Assembly (NCBI GenBank): GCA_963930775.1
Contig: OZ005700.1
Span: 3,055,476-3,119,475 of the forward strand
DNA: 64,000 nt
Reading direction: 5' to 3'
From: Cliona cf. orientalis
Lineage: Eukaryota; Porifera; Demospongiae; Clionaida; Clionaidae
Shown piece after piece: positions 1 to 10,822 of the stretch. The position numbers were made by a program, and so were the translations under genes. How positions within the stretch are numbered: position 1 is the stretch's first letter; each line of letters opens with the position of its first letter. Under the pieces are notes generated by a model, which ran no database searches, was not told where the DNA came from, and saw nothing but the letters and a program-made list of their open reading frames with translations.

Positions 1-148
1 ATTCCATATATGGTATGAGGCTGGGCGCTACAGCTGTCAATGAATCAACTCATTGCTAGTCTCACTTTCCTGGATTGTGTCCGCCCCCCCCCCCTCCTCA
101 TTTGGTGTGTATAATATCATGTGGCTACTGTTTATTTATTACCTACAG

Positions 149-1431
149 GAAAGTGCTTGATGTTATTCAGCACCAGAAAGAAACAACAGATCTTCACGAG
201 CAGTTTCATTCTATGGTAGGTATACATATATCAGGGGTTCCCTACACACTAGCCAAATAATATTAGCCATTTTGCTACTGTATCCTTCACTTTGGCTACT
301 AGACCCATAACTGGCCTTTAAGATTATCACCAGTTGGAGATATCTGAGAGAAATGGCTATAAGATTTTGTAAGCTTCGGGAATCCCTGATATTGTGCTCT
401 CTTTCTTTCATCATTACCAATGTTTGTTGTTCTTTTCCTATCAATATTTCTAGCTTCAGCGCTCTTCCGATGGTTTTGGGGTAGTGGCTGACTACTTTGG
501 ACGAGGAGTTTTCAATAAGGTATATATGATCTATAGCTAAAGTTAATGCTACATGTATTATGTATCTACATGCACATGTATTATACTTATTGGTAGTCTC
601 CCAAGGCCTTCTGAGTTTGGCTTTGGTACCAGTCTAGCCTAGTTTAAGTGTATATAGCCGCTAGTCTCCGTGCTTGTATTGTTTGAGGTGGTGATGTGAT
701 CAGAGAAGCCTGCTGGTGCTCAGTGCGGTTATGCAATTATCTGGGTGCGAGATCAACTTGCGACCAGTGCCACTTTTTAATTTTATTCCTGATAGGGTTA
801 ATACTATTAATTTAAGGCTAGTAAAAACATATCCGTAATAATTGTTTGTCTAGCACTACATCTAGGGACACGCACATTATACTTTTTAAAGTTCCTATTA
901 TGCTATGCTCTAATTCCCAACACCAAGCCAATTATGCTCATTGTTTTGTACCTATAATGCTCTTGGTTCTCTCAATTTTTAGCATTTTGATACTAATTTC
1001 ATTCGGAAACTTGTATATGAAAGCTTTATTTCCTAGAAAAGACAAGCCACGGCCATACTAGACTACCTTACTTTCTAAACGTTAGAAAAGTATTATGTAC
1101 TTGGTCGATTACCTGATTGCCTTATAATTTAATCCTATTATGCCAGCATTATGCCGGCATAACAAAACCACCTATTATGCCCAAAGCAATGCCAGCATAT
1201 TATTGTGCTTGTCTCTAACTACATCTCACCCCCCCCCCCCCCCCCCCCCACTAGAAGGTGTGTGCTTTTCTGTATCTTCATAGCTATTCTCTGTTTGGAT
1301 GTTGTATTAATCACCCTTTATGAATTTAGGCTAATAAGAAATAGCTATGCTTAATGACCTTTTATATTCTTCTCTTGTTTCAGACGAAAGGGCAGTCGAG
1401 TCGACCAACCAGAGACCCAGTTGCCATGTGA
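149..1431 (+). CDS. 3' end of an unidentified protein-coding gene (last three exons)
   Basis: Three exons in consistent frame can be read: 149-215, 454-519 and 1384-1431, ending at a TGA (1429-1431). Each has a pyrimidine/AG acceptor, and the first two have GT donors. Together they encode about 58 C-terminal residues: a charged helical stretch (VLDVIQHQKETTDLHEQF), a Gly/aromatic block (DGFGVVADYFGRGVFNK) and a short basic tail. The 5' part lies outside the window. I do not recognise the family. The helical segment followed by a conserved-looking Gly/Phe block would suit a small coiled-coil subunit of a complex, but that is a guess. The intron 520-1383 holds AT-rich DNA with scattered TATTATGC motifs and a 21-bp C run. 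Confidence 0.6.
1229..1249. repeat. Poly-C tract
   Basis: An uninterrupted run of 21 C residues lies in the last intron of the first gene. Similar poly-C runs occur near 8742-8762, 8946-8963 and 33468-33490, all in non-coding DNA. Such runs are prone to length error in assembly. Confidence 0.9.
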
Positions 1432-1599
1432 ACCAAACAACAATAATTAATTATAGCAATATTAAATTTTAGTTTTGGAGTTGTTATTGTAAGGTGATCT
1501 TGTGTGTGTTTCCTTATTGAGAGATAACTTTTTAACTTACGAGTCACCTGCCTGCACTGCAAATGTATACCTTATAAGGGCATGCCCTCTGGGGCCGGG

Positions 1600-1826
1600 G
1601 GGGTGGCTAATGATGTGGTTTAGTTTACTTCCGCCTTCACTTCCGATGATCATTGGCCAGCGCGAGCAGCAGTCGTATCACACAAGAGTTCAGGCATATA
1701 GCAGAGAGAACGAAGTATAACGCAACTGGAATAAGTAAGTAGCTGGTTAGTGTAAACTGATCTGTTGATTTATGCAAATTTGTGATCAATCTTCGACCTT
1801 TTATTTTTGTAGCACAATAACAAATT
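1600..1826 (+). promoter_or_regulatory. Promoter/5' UTR region of the proline-rich gene, with a 5' UTR intron
   Basis: The 395 bases between the preceding stop codon (1431) and the ATG at 1827 contain no coding exon. A donor ATAA|GTAAGT at 1735 and an acceptor TTTTTGTAG at 1812 define a probable 78-bp intron (1735-1812) in the 5' UTR, leaving 14 bases of leader before the ATG. The G-rich stretch near 1590-1610 and the following 100 bp are the likely core promoter. No TATA box is obvious. Confidence 0.45.
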
Positions 1827-4661
1827 ATGTCGTACAACGGAGAAAGCGCAGCTGAAGCTCGAGATCGCGAGGAAAGGGAGAGAGAAGCCGAGGCTTACCT
1901 CAGATCTCTCTCCCCCAGCCTCGTAGGCTCCCCGGCTTCCAGGCAAGTCCTAGCTGGTCGCGCTGGCGGTGGAGTGCAGCAACGCTCCTCTCCGGTCGGC
2001 TCCATCAAGACCAAAACTGTAGGTCAGTCGGGAAAACCGAATTCCGGTGGTGGAGGTAGCACTACTATGCAGTCGATTGTGGTCGGGCAGCACCAAGCAG
2101 GCACCCTCTCCTCCCTCACATCCAACATCCAGCGCATGCAGGCGGAGGAGATGAGGCAGAATGCACTGAAGCGCATCAAGGCCACGCATCGCAGTGTCAA
2201 TGAGGATCAAGTGATCACAGCCTCGAGCTCACCAGCATCCTCCACCACTCCCAAGTATGGTGGACCTGTGGGCAACGGCAGTCAGGGTGGTGGGTCATGG
2301 AGGCAGAAGGAGCAGACCGACGGCGGGCCTCAACAGCAGACTGCAACCATTCCAGTGAATGCAGCCGCAAACCGCAGCCCCAGTCCTGTCAATCGATCAC
2401 CAAGTCCTTCCCAGGCCGCTAAGAAGTCAACCGTGGTGGCTGGTATTCAGAGACCAGCTCCACCTGCTACAGTGGGTAACACTAAGGCTAAGACTGCTGC
2501 TACAGCAACGTCAGTGCCACCGCTACCCTCCATGACCTTTGACGGGAAGAAGACACAGACTAGCACAACAGTGGCCACATCAGCTGCTCAGAATCCACCC
2601 ATGAACAAGCCGTCGGCTCCAGTTGTGAATAAGTCCCCCTCACCAGCTCAGTCCGCAGCAGCAGCTCCTCCACTGCCGTCCATGTCATTTGGTGTTCCCA
2701 AGAAATCCTCTTCTCCCTCTCCCTCCCCCGGCTCCTCTACTGTCCAGAAACCAGCTACGCCCAATCAGCAGGCAGCTGCTTCATCAGTGAGCAAACCATC
2801 AGCAACTGTGGGCGCTCCACCGCTGCCATCAATGTCTTTTGGAACACCCAAAACAACACCATCTGCTACTGCGGCTCCACCGCCAGCTAATGCTGCCTCG
2901 AGCTCTGTGAGCAAGCCCGCTCCTCCGAAAGTGACATCATCACTGTCCAATCAAAAGCCAGCCGGAGGAGTTGAGGGACCTTCCAAGGCTGTCAGTACTC
3001 CTCCTCTTCCCTCTATGACGTTTGGAGCCAGCAAGAAGACACCAAGTCCGATCTCAGATGAAAAACCAGCAGCAGCGGCAGCTAGCTCCAGTGCTCCTTC
3101 TCAACCAGCTGCAGCTACAGTGGTTAAGCCATCAGCTCCAGCAGCATCAGTCGTCACTAAGCCCACTCCTCCTCCTGTAGCAAGCCAGCCCGCTGTCAGC
3201 AAGCCGGCTCAGGTGAACCCTCCTTCACAGCCCCAGCCGGCCACGTCAAAGGCAGTGAATACACCACCCGTCAGCCAACCTGCCAAGCCAGTTCAGCCTG
3301 CTGTGGTGAACAAAGCACCCAGCAGCGTGACTCCACCAGCTCCTCCAGTTAGTCAACCTACTAAGCCAGTTCAACCTGCGGTAGTGAAGAGTCCAGCGCA
3401 GCCTTCCTCGACTGTGAACACTGGAGTAGCAGTTAACAAGCCCGTTCAACCACCAGTCACGAAACCAGCTGCTCAGCCAGCAGTGTTTAACAAGATAGCG
3501 ACTCAACCATCCCCTGTTGTGAACAAACCAGCTCAAACGGTCGTAAAACCAACAGTTCAACCTGTTGTCAAGCCACCTCAGCCGGCACCAGCAGTGGCAG
3601 CTGTAGCCTCAAAGCCAACACCAGTGAATGTCTCTAAACCAGCTCCACAGCAGAATGGATCGGCGAAGGCTGCACCAGGTAGCGCTCAGGTGGGAGCTGC
3701 TGTCGCCAAATTCTCACAAGGAAACACGACAACGGTCGTGACTTGTGCAAGGCCAGGTCTGGAGAACATGAGGGCAACCAAATTCCTAGCAGGAGGAGCC
3801 GGGAAAGGACCAAAGGAGCTTGGAAACAAACCCACGTCCACAACAGGGTTCAAGGGAGAACTGGCTAATAGGCTCCAGGGAAGCTCGAGTCTTTTCAAGT
3901 CTGAGGAAGAGCTCTTGGAGGGTAAGAAGAAAAAAGTGCAGCTGGGACGAGTTTTGGACGATGAACCTCCAAAATCTGAACCGAAAACCGTAGCACCGGC
4001 TGTGAGTGTTCCACCTGGCACTGTCCCTGCTCCTCCCCCTCCACCCCCGGCAGCTGCAGCAACGGTACCACCGCCAGCCCCATCGTCTAGCGTCACTGCT
4101 CCACCACCCCCACCTCCTCCAGCACCTGCCGCACCAGTTCCCCCACCACCACCGGCACCTGTACCCGCTGCATCCAGTGCTCCTCCACCACCAGCTCCTC
4201 CTCCTCCTCCTGCAGGTGGAATAGGCAGTGCTCCTCCCCCTCCACCCCCTCCTCCAGGTCCCGGGGCTGTCCCCCCTCCCCCTGCACCACCTGGTCCAGC
4301 TGCCGCAGGTGGCCCCCCTCCTCCACCTCCCCCCGGAGGTGCCCCGCCACCTCCCCCTCCTCCTCCCCCACCGCCTCCCCTCGGCTACCGTCCCCCAAAG
4401 AAGGCGATGAGTGAGCCTACTTCGTCGAGCCGCAGCTCTAAGCCTCCGCCCAGGAAGCCACAGAACGATCCCTCCGCCATGTTCCAGGCCGAGCTGCTCA
4501 CCAAGTTGAAGAACAGAAGCAACAACAACAACAACAACAACAGCAATAGTAGCAGCGATTCATGCGGTTTAGTCCTGGTCTCATCACGCAGCCTGACTAG
4601 GGAAGGGAGCTGGACCAATGGTGACAACAGTGCTCTACCCAGAGACATGCAAAAGGTATAA
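1827..4661 (+). CDS. Large proline-rich protein, probable actin-regulatory scaffold (WIP/verprolin- or lamellipodin-like)
   Basis: This is one long open exon of 944 codons. The N-terminus is short and highly charged (Glu/Arg-rich, residues 9-25). Residues 50-620 are low complexity, rich in Pro, Ala, Ser, Lys and Val. The motif PPLPSM(T/S)F is repeated four times, near residues 230, 280, 330 and 390, each followed by Lys. Residues 720-860 are an extreme FH1-like polyproline region (runs up to 12 Pro) that would bind profilin, SH3 or EVH1 domains. Two short amphipathic segments, FKGELANRLQ (~680) and MFQAELLTKLKNR (~890), flank the proline block and could be actin- or partner-binding helices. 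An Asn run follows. The codons before the terminal TAA read AAG|GTATAA, a good splice donor, so the true CDS probably leaves this exon after 4658 and ends at 7427-7438. The WIP/lamellipodin comparison is by composition only. Confidence 0.8.
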   Translation: MSYNGESAAEARDREEREREAEAYLRSLSPSLVGSPASRQVLAGRAGGGVQQRSSPVGSIKTKTVGQSGKPNSGGGGSTTMQSIVVGQHQAGTLSSLTSNIQRMQAEEMRQNALKRIKATHRSVNEDQVITASSSPASSTTPKYGGPVGNGSQGGGSWRQKEQTDGGPQQQTATIPVNAAANRSPSPVNRSPSPSQAAKKSTVVAGIQRPAPPATVGNTKAKTAATATSVPPLPSMTFDGKKTQTSTTVATSAAQNPPMNKPSAPVVNKSPSPAQSAAAAPPLPSMSFGVPKKSSSPSPSPGSSTVQKPATPNQQAAASSVSKPSATVGAPPLPSMSFGTPKTTPSATAAPPPANAASSSVSKPAPPKVTSSLSNQKPAGGVEGPSKAVSTPPLPSMTFGASKKTPSPISDEKPAAAAASSSAPSQPAAATVVKPSAPAASVVTKPTPPPVASQPAVSKPAQVNPPSQPQPATSKAVNTPPVSQPAKPVQPAVVNKAPSSVTPPAPPVSQPTKPVQPAVVKSPAQPSSTVNTGVAVNKPVQPPVTKPAAQPAVFNKIATQPSPVVNKPAQTVVKPTVQPVVKPPQPAPAVAAVASKPTPVNVSKPAPQQNGSAKAAPGSAQVGAAVAKFSQGNTTTVVTCARPGLENMRATKFLAGGAGKGPKELGNKPTSTTGFKGELANRLQGSSSLFKSEEELLEGKKKKVQLGRVLDDEPPKSEPKTVAPAVSVPPGTVPAPPPPPPAAAATVPPPAPSSSVTAPPPPPPPAPAAPVPPPPPAPVPAASSAPPPPAPPPPPAGGIGSAPPPPPPPPGPGAVPPPPAPPGPAAAGGPPPPPPPGGAPPPPPPPPPPPPLGYRPPKKAMSEPTSSSRSSKPPPRKPQNDPSAMFQAELLTKLKNRSNNNNNNNSNSSSDSCGLVLVSSRSLTREGSWTNGDNSALPRDMQKV

Positions 4662-7426
4662 TAATATGATTGTTTTATGGTCACTATAGCTGCAGCAGCT
4701 TCCTCAGTAAAGCCCTTAATCTGTGTGTGTGTGTTGTCATACTGAGTAAGGGGGTGATGTGGGCAACAGAGGTCAACTGGGGTAGAGGAGTGTATGTTGA
4801 AGAACTTAGGTGTGTGAATTATTGTCAGTGGGTACATTGTCATGGGATGTGTTAGCCTTGTAGTATCATGGGACTGGATTGTTCATTGCAACTTCAGGGT
4901 GGTGTCACGAGACAATCAGGCACACTAAGTAATGGTGCTTAGTTCAGTGATATCTAGGGAGTGGAAAATTGAGTCCGTTGCATGGGAGGAATTCCAGGCC
5001 ACCACACCCAATGCTATTGTAGAATATCTGATTACCAGGAATACCATTTTTGTCTCTGGTTTAAGACAGTGAGTAAGTTTGCACTACACTTTTTTTAAAA
5101 ATTATTGCTGTAGTTCAGTAGCCTGATCTCTAGAATGACCACATGTGACTGCAGATGGATCTTCCATTGTGCCATGTCTTGGTCATATATGGGAAGTGTG
5201 TATGCACACCACACAGCTGCAGCTAGAGCACAATCGTGATCACTGAGTTATCCATCAGTTGCTTAGCATGTGGTGTAGTGAGATTATGAATTAACAGCTC
5301 CATGTTTGGATATCACTACTAGAGTATTTGTTTCAGTATCCTCTGAAAAATGGTATACTAGTTAATAAGTAGGAAGGAGCCTTTGTCTGCCGTCAATGAC
5401 TACCATCCAAGTCATAACATGTAGGAATCTAGATGATCGAGACGATTTTCAGTAAGTACTCCAAGCCATGGGATAGCAAGTCAGTAACTGAGCTGAATAA
5501 TTATTTAAGATGGTAGACTACCCACAAGAAAGAGATAGTCAACTTAAAAAATAATCATATTATAACAATGAGCCATTATGATGCTAGGTCCATGCAAGAG
5601 CAAAGCACGATCATATACGAAGTTTGAAAATTAACATTTTTAGTAGCCATTTGGTTGAATGCGTGTTTATCCCGTGTATTGTATGTAGCCAGTGTCTGTT
5701 TGCCTATGTTAGGCAAAAGTATAATACTGATCAATAGTCTATTTGGCCATCCTGCCAAACTAAGGTGCATGAGCAAGTTTAGCCAAAACATAACTCAGTT
5801 ATCCCTTTGAACATCCACATTAGCTGAACCATCAGGACACTCACTCAGATCTGTCAAACACTGTGACCATTAATCTACATGGTTATTCCAATACCACCTC
5901 CCACCTCTTGTGTAGGCTTATACATGCATCCCATGTAATAAATAATTGTATGTTGGTGGAGTGAGTGAGTGAGTGAGTGAGTGAGATAAGGAGGGTAGAA
6001 AAGTAAACCTGCAGCTGGAAGATAAGCCTTGCTAAACCTTCTACAGTTATTGAAGTTATAGTGACTGGCCATGGGTCTAAATTAAAAGCAACCCTACATG
6101 ATGATAGCCTTACAAATGAAGGTCTATCAGCTTCCCTATGTTGAAACTGAAGTAGTACAAGGGATCGATAAAGGTCCTTCTTCATTGAAAGAAATATTAT
6201 TATGTCTCTTTGTTCAACGACAATACCCGACACACTGTGTGGTTCTTGTGTTTGTTATGAAATGTTTACATGTATTTGAATGAGGATGTTGATCAGTGAG
6301 CTGAGCATGTGACTGACTGAGTGAGTGAGTGAGTGTACATAATGAGGTAAGTGAATGAGTGGATGTGTGGGTGAGTGTGCCCAGGCTTGGGAGAGGTTGA
6401 TGACATAATGGATTGTGGTCTGAAACTACTACCACTAGAAATGCAGCAGCTTCCTTTGATGTCCTACAATATGTATTATAAGCACTCCAAGTATGCTGTG
6501 GTCATGCTGTACCCCAACAATGATAATAGGCCGTGGCTTCCCCAGAGCATAGCTTTTGAGCTATGCAACAGACAAGAGCATCATGTACAGTAATTGAGAG
6601 TGGCCAGCTGTGCTGTGTTGTAATAATTACAGAATAAGGTTGCCCCCAACAGCATCTGACCTTAAATGGCCTGCATGGTAGTTGAACCTGGCTGCTCTTG
6701 GGTAGGGAGGAAAGTTACTTATTGTGGACGTATAAACAGAAAATGTCTGAGTGCTTTTCTCAGTAATAACTGTTACTGTGATTTTAGGACCGTCCCTGCT
6801 TTAACAACTTAGTACAGAGCGTACTGAATGGCATAATTATGATAATAATATTATTATACTGCATGTTGAAACTTTAGCAATAATATTCCATGAAAATAAG
6901 TTGTGTACGGATATTCGTGGTATCACTGTACATTGCATTTTCTCAATGCACAAAATAGGTTGTGTACAGGTATTTGTGGTATCGGGATAATGGCTCACTC
7001 ATTCCCCATAGGGCACACAAGTTGTTACTCACTGACAACAGTTGAAACCATACATTAGGGCATTCTAACAGGTTGTTTGCACTGACTAATGAGGGAAGGA
7101 TTTTACTGTCTAGCTATAGCTAGTTTTAGAGGTATAATATAACAAGTCAGTATAATATTGAACCCGATGGTGTCCATTTGATGCAGTTAGTCGTGCTTGT
7201 TTGTGAGTACAAGATGCCGTGCATATTTGTAGGGTGGATGCAAGGAGAGAAATGCCAAGCATGCTGGTAGACAGCTGTAACCCGTGATCACTGCACTCAG
7301 CGGCTCTCTGTGTTGTGTGTGCTGCCAATCAGTGTATGACAAATTGTCGTCCAAAACTTGGCCAGATTCTTAGTTATCTAATATCTCTCTCTCTCTCCCT
7401 CCCTCCCTCTCTTTCTCTCTCCACAG
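4662..7426 (+). other. Long intron or 3' flank of the proline-rich gene
   Basis: These 2.8 kb contain no convincing coding exon on either strand. They hold short GAGT/GTGA tandem repeats (5959-5986, 6316-6336), a CT-rich tract at 7383-7422 and otherwise AT-rich unique-looking sequence. If the donor at 4659 and the acceptor at 7426 are used, this is a single intron. Confidence 0.5.
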
Positions 7427-7438
7427 CTTGTATCATGA
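7427..7438 (+). CDS. Candidate terminal mini-exon (three codons plus stop) of the proline-rich gene
   Basis: A 40-bp pyrimidine tract ends in CCACAG at 7426. The bases that follow are CTT GTA TCA TGA in the phase left by the donor after 4658 (phase 0). Splicing would replace the read-through end of the main exon with Leu-Val-Ser-stop. This is inferred only from splice-site strength and frame. The following 7439-7823 would be 3' UTR and spacer before the PhyH gene. Confidence 0.35.
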   Translation, partial: LVS

Positions 7439-7823
7439 GTGAGGAATTGTGCTGGCATTTACACTCAATGGCCAAATAACACTAAGATTAGTGAGAATAA
7501 TAATAATTATAGTCTGTTCATTTTCTAGCACATTAATCATTTTATATCATGTATTTATGGCTTTTTTATTGCTTGAAGCTACATGTGCAACATACTCTAC
7601 TGTATTGTACCATATTATTGAAAATACATGCTTGGTTTGGGCTTTATTATTATACTGTTTTGGTCCCGAAAATATTATATTAAAGTACAAACATAAGCAG
7701 TACATGGCTGTAATTTCTTTGGATAGTACCAACAACTCAAAATACTTAATATTGTTCAAACTGCAACAAACATCAAATTAATCACAAATGTTTCACTGCA
7801 TGTGTATGGAGGTCATGGTTCAT

Positions 7824-10414
7824 TCAAGCTCTGTGGTAGGAGAGTCCTCCCTTGTTGCTGAGCATGGCCCGTGTGTGTCTGTTGTGGTGAGTGATCTCCC
7901 ATCTCTCCATCCATGGGCCGTGGAGGGTTGTGTCAAACTCCTCGTCCCCTAGGTCGGTTCGGTTCTCATTCAGCTTGGCTCGCTCCAGCACCCCAGCTCC
8001 TGTGTGTATGGACACGTGTATGCATGATGTACACCAAGAGTGTTAACTCTTAATGACACTAGTACTGGAGTTAAAATTTAATAGTGCTCTGGCTATTTTT
8101 CTACTGTACATGTCATTAAAATCACAATTTTATCAGTGCAATAATTCTGCTGTTTGGCTACCACTCATGCAATTAAGGATCAAGTGAATGTCATAATACA
8201 GCTGGAATAACATTATTATATCTAGACAATGATATTTTGAGTAAGTTATCATTGCTTACCTTCCCAGTCAATTTTGTAGTTAGGATCATCAGCTTTTCTC
8301 ATTGGTACACTCTTCTTGAGGCCATAGAAGCCATTGGGTAGGTGTGGTTTCTGCCAGCGAAGGTCAAGGCTCCATCGGATCTTGTCTGAAAAGTTCTCGA
8401 GGCTTCGGTGGGGGATGGAGTTGTTTAGGAAGAGAACTCCACCAAACGGGACCTCACAGGTCACAATGTCCCTCTCCAGATCCACACCAAGTGTCCTCTC
8501 CATCTCATCTTCTGCCAGATCCACGTACCAGGTGTCCCCAGCACAGCAGGTGTGAGTGGCTGTCCTGCCAAGCTTGTGAGCTCCAGAGACCATCTATGAG
8601 GGGAAAGGCCAACCAAGCTAAAAGAGTTCGTGCTATATAGCCAGTATTGCAATTACCCTCAATCACAACACTTATTAAGTTTAAACAAGGCTATATGCAA
8701 GGGTGCAGATAACGGGGAGCTAGGGGGGCTAAAGCCCACCCCCCCCCCCCCCCCCCCCCCCCAGATTTTTCACCATAAAGTATGTACAATCAAGGGCTTA
8801 TCAAGCCATGGCTCGATAACCCCTTGGTATAACACTTTCATGTTTGCCAAAAGGGACGAGCCACTCTTTATTTATAACACCACTGCCACAGTGGCAGTCC
8901 AATAGTAAGTAGGAGTGGTTACAAAACTGGGTGTGGCAACACAAGCCCCCCCCCCCCCCCCCCACCCACTACGAAAAGGTTATCTACACCCATGATAAAA
9001 ATTATGCAACCCAGGGTATAGTATGTACAGCATGCACAGGAGATGAGCTCACCTGCATGCAACCATTCTTCGTGTTGGTATCAATCAGTGGTATCCATGC
9101 TGTTGGCTGGAGGACGTAAAGTGCTGAGTTGTCAAGATAGGCATTGTCCTGGTGCCAGGGAACTGTTGCCTGCTCATTCTGTGGTGTCTTGGTACGGAGG
9201 TTCCACACAGGGTGGCCTATAGTGCAATTAATAATCATAATAATTTTAACCTCATTCCCAGCCAGGCCTATTTCCATACATTTCAGTGTGATACAATGGC
9301 TTTGGGTACAATGGCTCTGAGGCTAGGTTTCAGTATTCTTCAGCATGCATAAAGATGTGTCAGAGTATATAATACCTATAGTCTCATACTAGACACACCC
9401 ATCAATCCTAACTAAGAGATAGCATTCTTGATGGAACAGTGGTACTATGATTATTAATTTTTAATAAAATTATGCTTGTCACCTGCAATATCTGGTCCAA
9501 TTAACTGCTCCACCACATTCAGTAGTCTCTCGTGGGACCAGAGCTGACGGAATGCAAATGGAAGGTAGCCCAACTTATGAGGCAGAACGGACGCTCCCTT
9601 GAACTGCTTCTCGAGCAAGGTGAGCCGCTCATAGATTCCTGCTCTCTCACACTTGTCCTTAATCTTCCCATTGTTGTACAGTCTGTTGGCCAGGATGTCC
9701 ACACCTTCCTCTACTGCCTGCAGTCAATTGGAAGCAAGTCGCAATGCATCAACTACCCTCATAAGATAATAACCCCATTATAAGGTAGAAATAGGAGGGG
9801 CTGGTGCACGAGATTAAGTCAGATTGAATAGCCTTGTCTCCAGGGCCCGGGGACAAAGCTGCACCCTGGGGGCTATGCATGGTATCTGAATCATGTGCAT
9901 GATCATGAATGACAAGTAACATGTAAAACTCCTAAAAGGGGCTTCACTCAGTGCGTATTGACTCACCTTGAGAGCTGGTTGGAGCTCTTCTTTGGTGAAG
10001 AAGTTATTGACTTGTAGAAATCCCTTGTCAAAGAACTGTTCCAGCTGCCATTGCTCCAGCTGTCCTGGCTTCTTCTCCACTGGCTGGGGAGGGATCACTG
10101 TGTACACCTCAGGGGCAGCTGCTGTAGTGTTATGACACAAGTGAATAGACTATACTTTTCGAGAGAGAGAGTATTAAAATTTACAGGGAGAATGGTCCAG
10201 GCAGTCTCTGGAATACTATTCTGCTCAGGGGCTACCTCATGACTCAGGCAATGGTGGGCGGGGCTAATATCAAACTTGCATAGAGCTTTAGGCAGCTAGC
10301 CTATGTCTGATGTGTAGTCATACCTGCTGCTGTGGACTGCGTCCTGGTCCAGGTCACGACCCTCAAAAGGCAATTCCTTGACTGGAATCGAAGAAAACGA
10401 CCAGCGATCGACAT
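7824..10414 (-). CDS. Phytanoyl-CoA dioxygenase family protein, copy 1 (mitochondrial-type leader)
   Basis: This is a non-haem Fe(II)/2-oxoglutarate oxygenase of the PhyH family; the substrate cannot be told from sequence. Six exons: 10324-10414, 9967-10118, 9483-9717, 9053-9216, 8260-8593 and 7824-7999, giving 383 residues with frame kept across every junction. Exon 1 encodes a 30-residue leader with six Arg, no acidic residues and several Ser/Thr, typical of a mitochondrial presequence. The facial triad is visible: His and Asp in PWHQDNAY (about residues 181/183) and the distal His in NNSIPHRS (~276). Arg in KIRWSLDLR (~287) would bind 2-oxoglutarate. Exon 6 encodes the conserved GPWMERWEITHHNRHT tail. 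No C-terminal SKL-type peroxisomal signal is seen. Intron 4 carries an inverted-repeat element at 8701-8991. Confidence 0.85.
8701..8991. mobile_element. Small inverted-repeat element (MITE-like) in intron 4 of PhyH copy 1
   Basis: The left end GGGTGCAGATAAC (8701-8713) matches the reverse complement of the right end (8979-8991, GGGTGTAGATAAC) at 12 of 13 positions. Poly-C runs lie just inside each end. No coding capacity or clear target duplication is visible. Confidence 0.5.
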
Positions 10415-10822
10415 GATGCTCACAGTACTCAGCTCATGCAGCTCAGCGCAGCCAAATTAATGCAAATTATGACAGCCAATGATGTCATGTTATGCAGTAT
10501 TACCTCACAATACTCAAAAAGTGAGATAATGTTGTGCCATCCATTAGTTATTCATAGATTGGCCGATTCTGTAAATTCACAGCCACAATGAAACTCTTCT
10601 AAATTATGGCACAGACGATGTAACCTTTCCAGCCAGGCTCCCTGATATTTTACTATACCTATTTCGTGAGGAACATTGAAAAGGCGAGGCTAGCAATCAC
10701 CCGACACTTATTAGAAGTCAACATAATAAATTATCAAAATTGAGATCATAAAATTAATTAGCCTCAGTAATTATTGTTCAAAAAGATCTGTGAATGCAGC
10801 AGATTAAAAACCAGTCATGATA
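10415..10822. other. Spacer between PhyH copy 1 and the ABHD gene
   Basis: This 408-bp AT-rich stretch holds the upstream region of PhyH copy 1 (transcribed leftward) and the 3' flank of the ABHD gene (also leftward). Apart from the fragment AGCCAGGCTCC...GCGAGGCTAGC (10631-10691), a degenerate copy of the foldback family seen at 11555, I see nothing further. Confidence 0.5.

Noticed and set aside
846-1061. 71-codon ORF in the last intron of the first gene
   Set aside because: AT-rich intron sequence with repeated TATTATGC words; the protein-like hydrophobic stretch is compositional.
3246-4398. Minus-strand and alternate-frame ORFs over the proline-rich gene
   Set aside because: Shadow frames of a highly biased coding sequence; no independent support.
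6375-6593. 72-codon plus-strand ORF in the long intron after the proline-rich exon
   Set aside because: No splice sites in the correct phase and no recognisable protein pattern.
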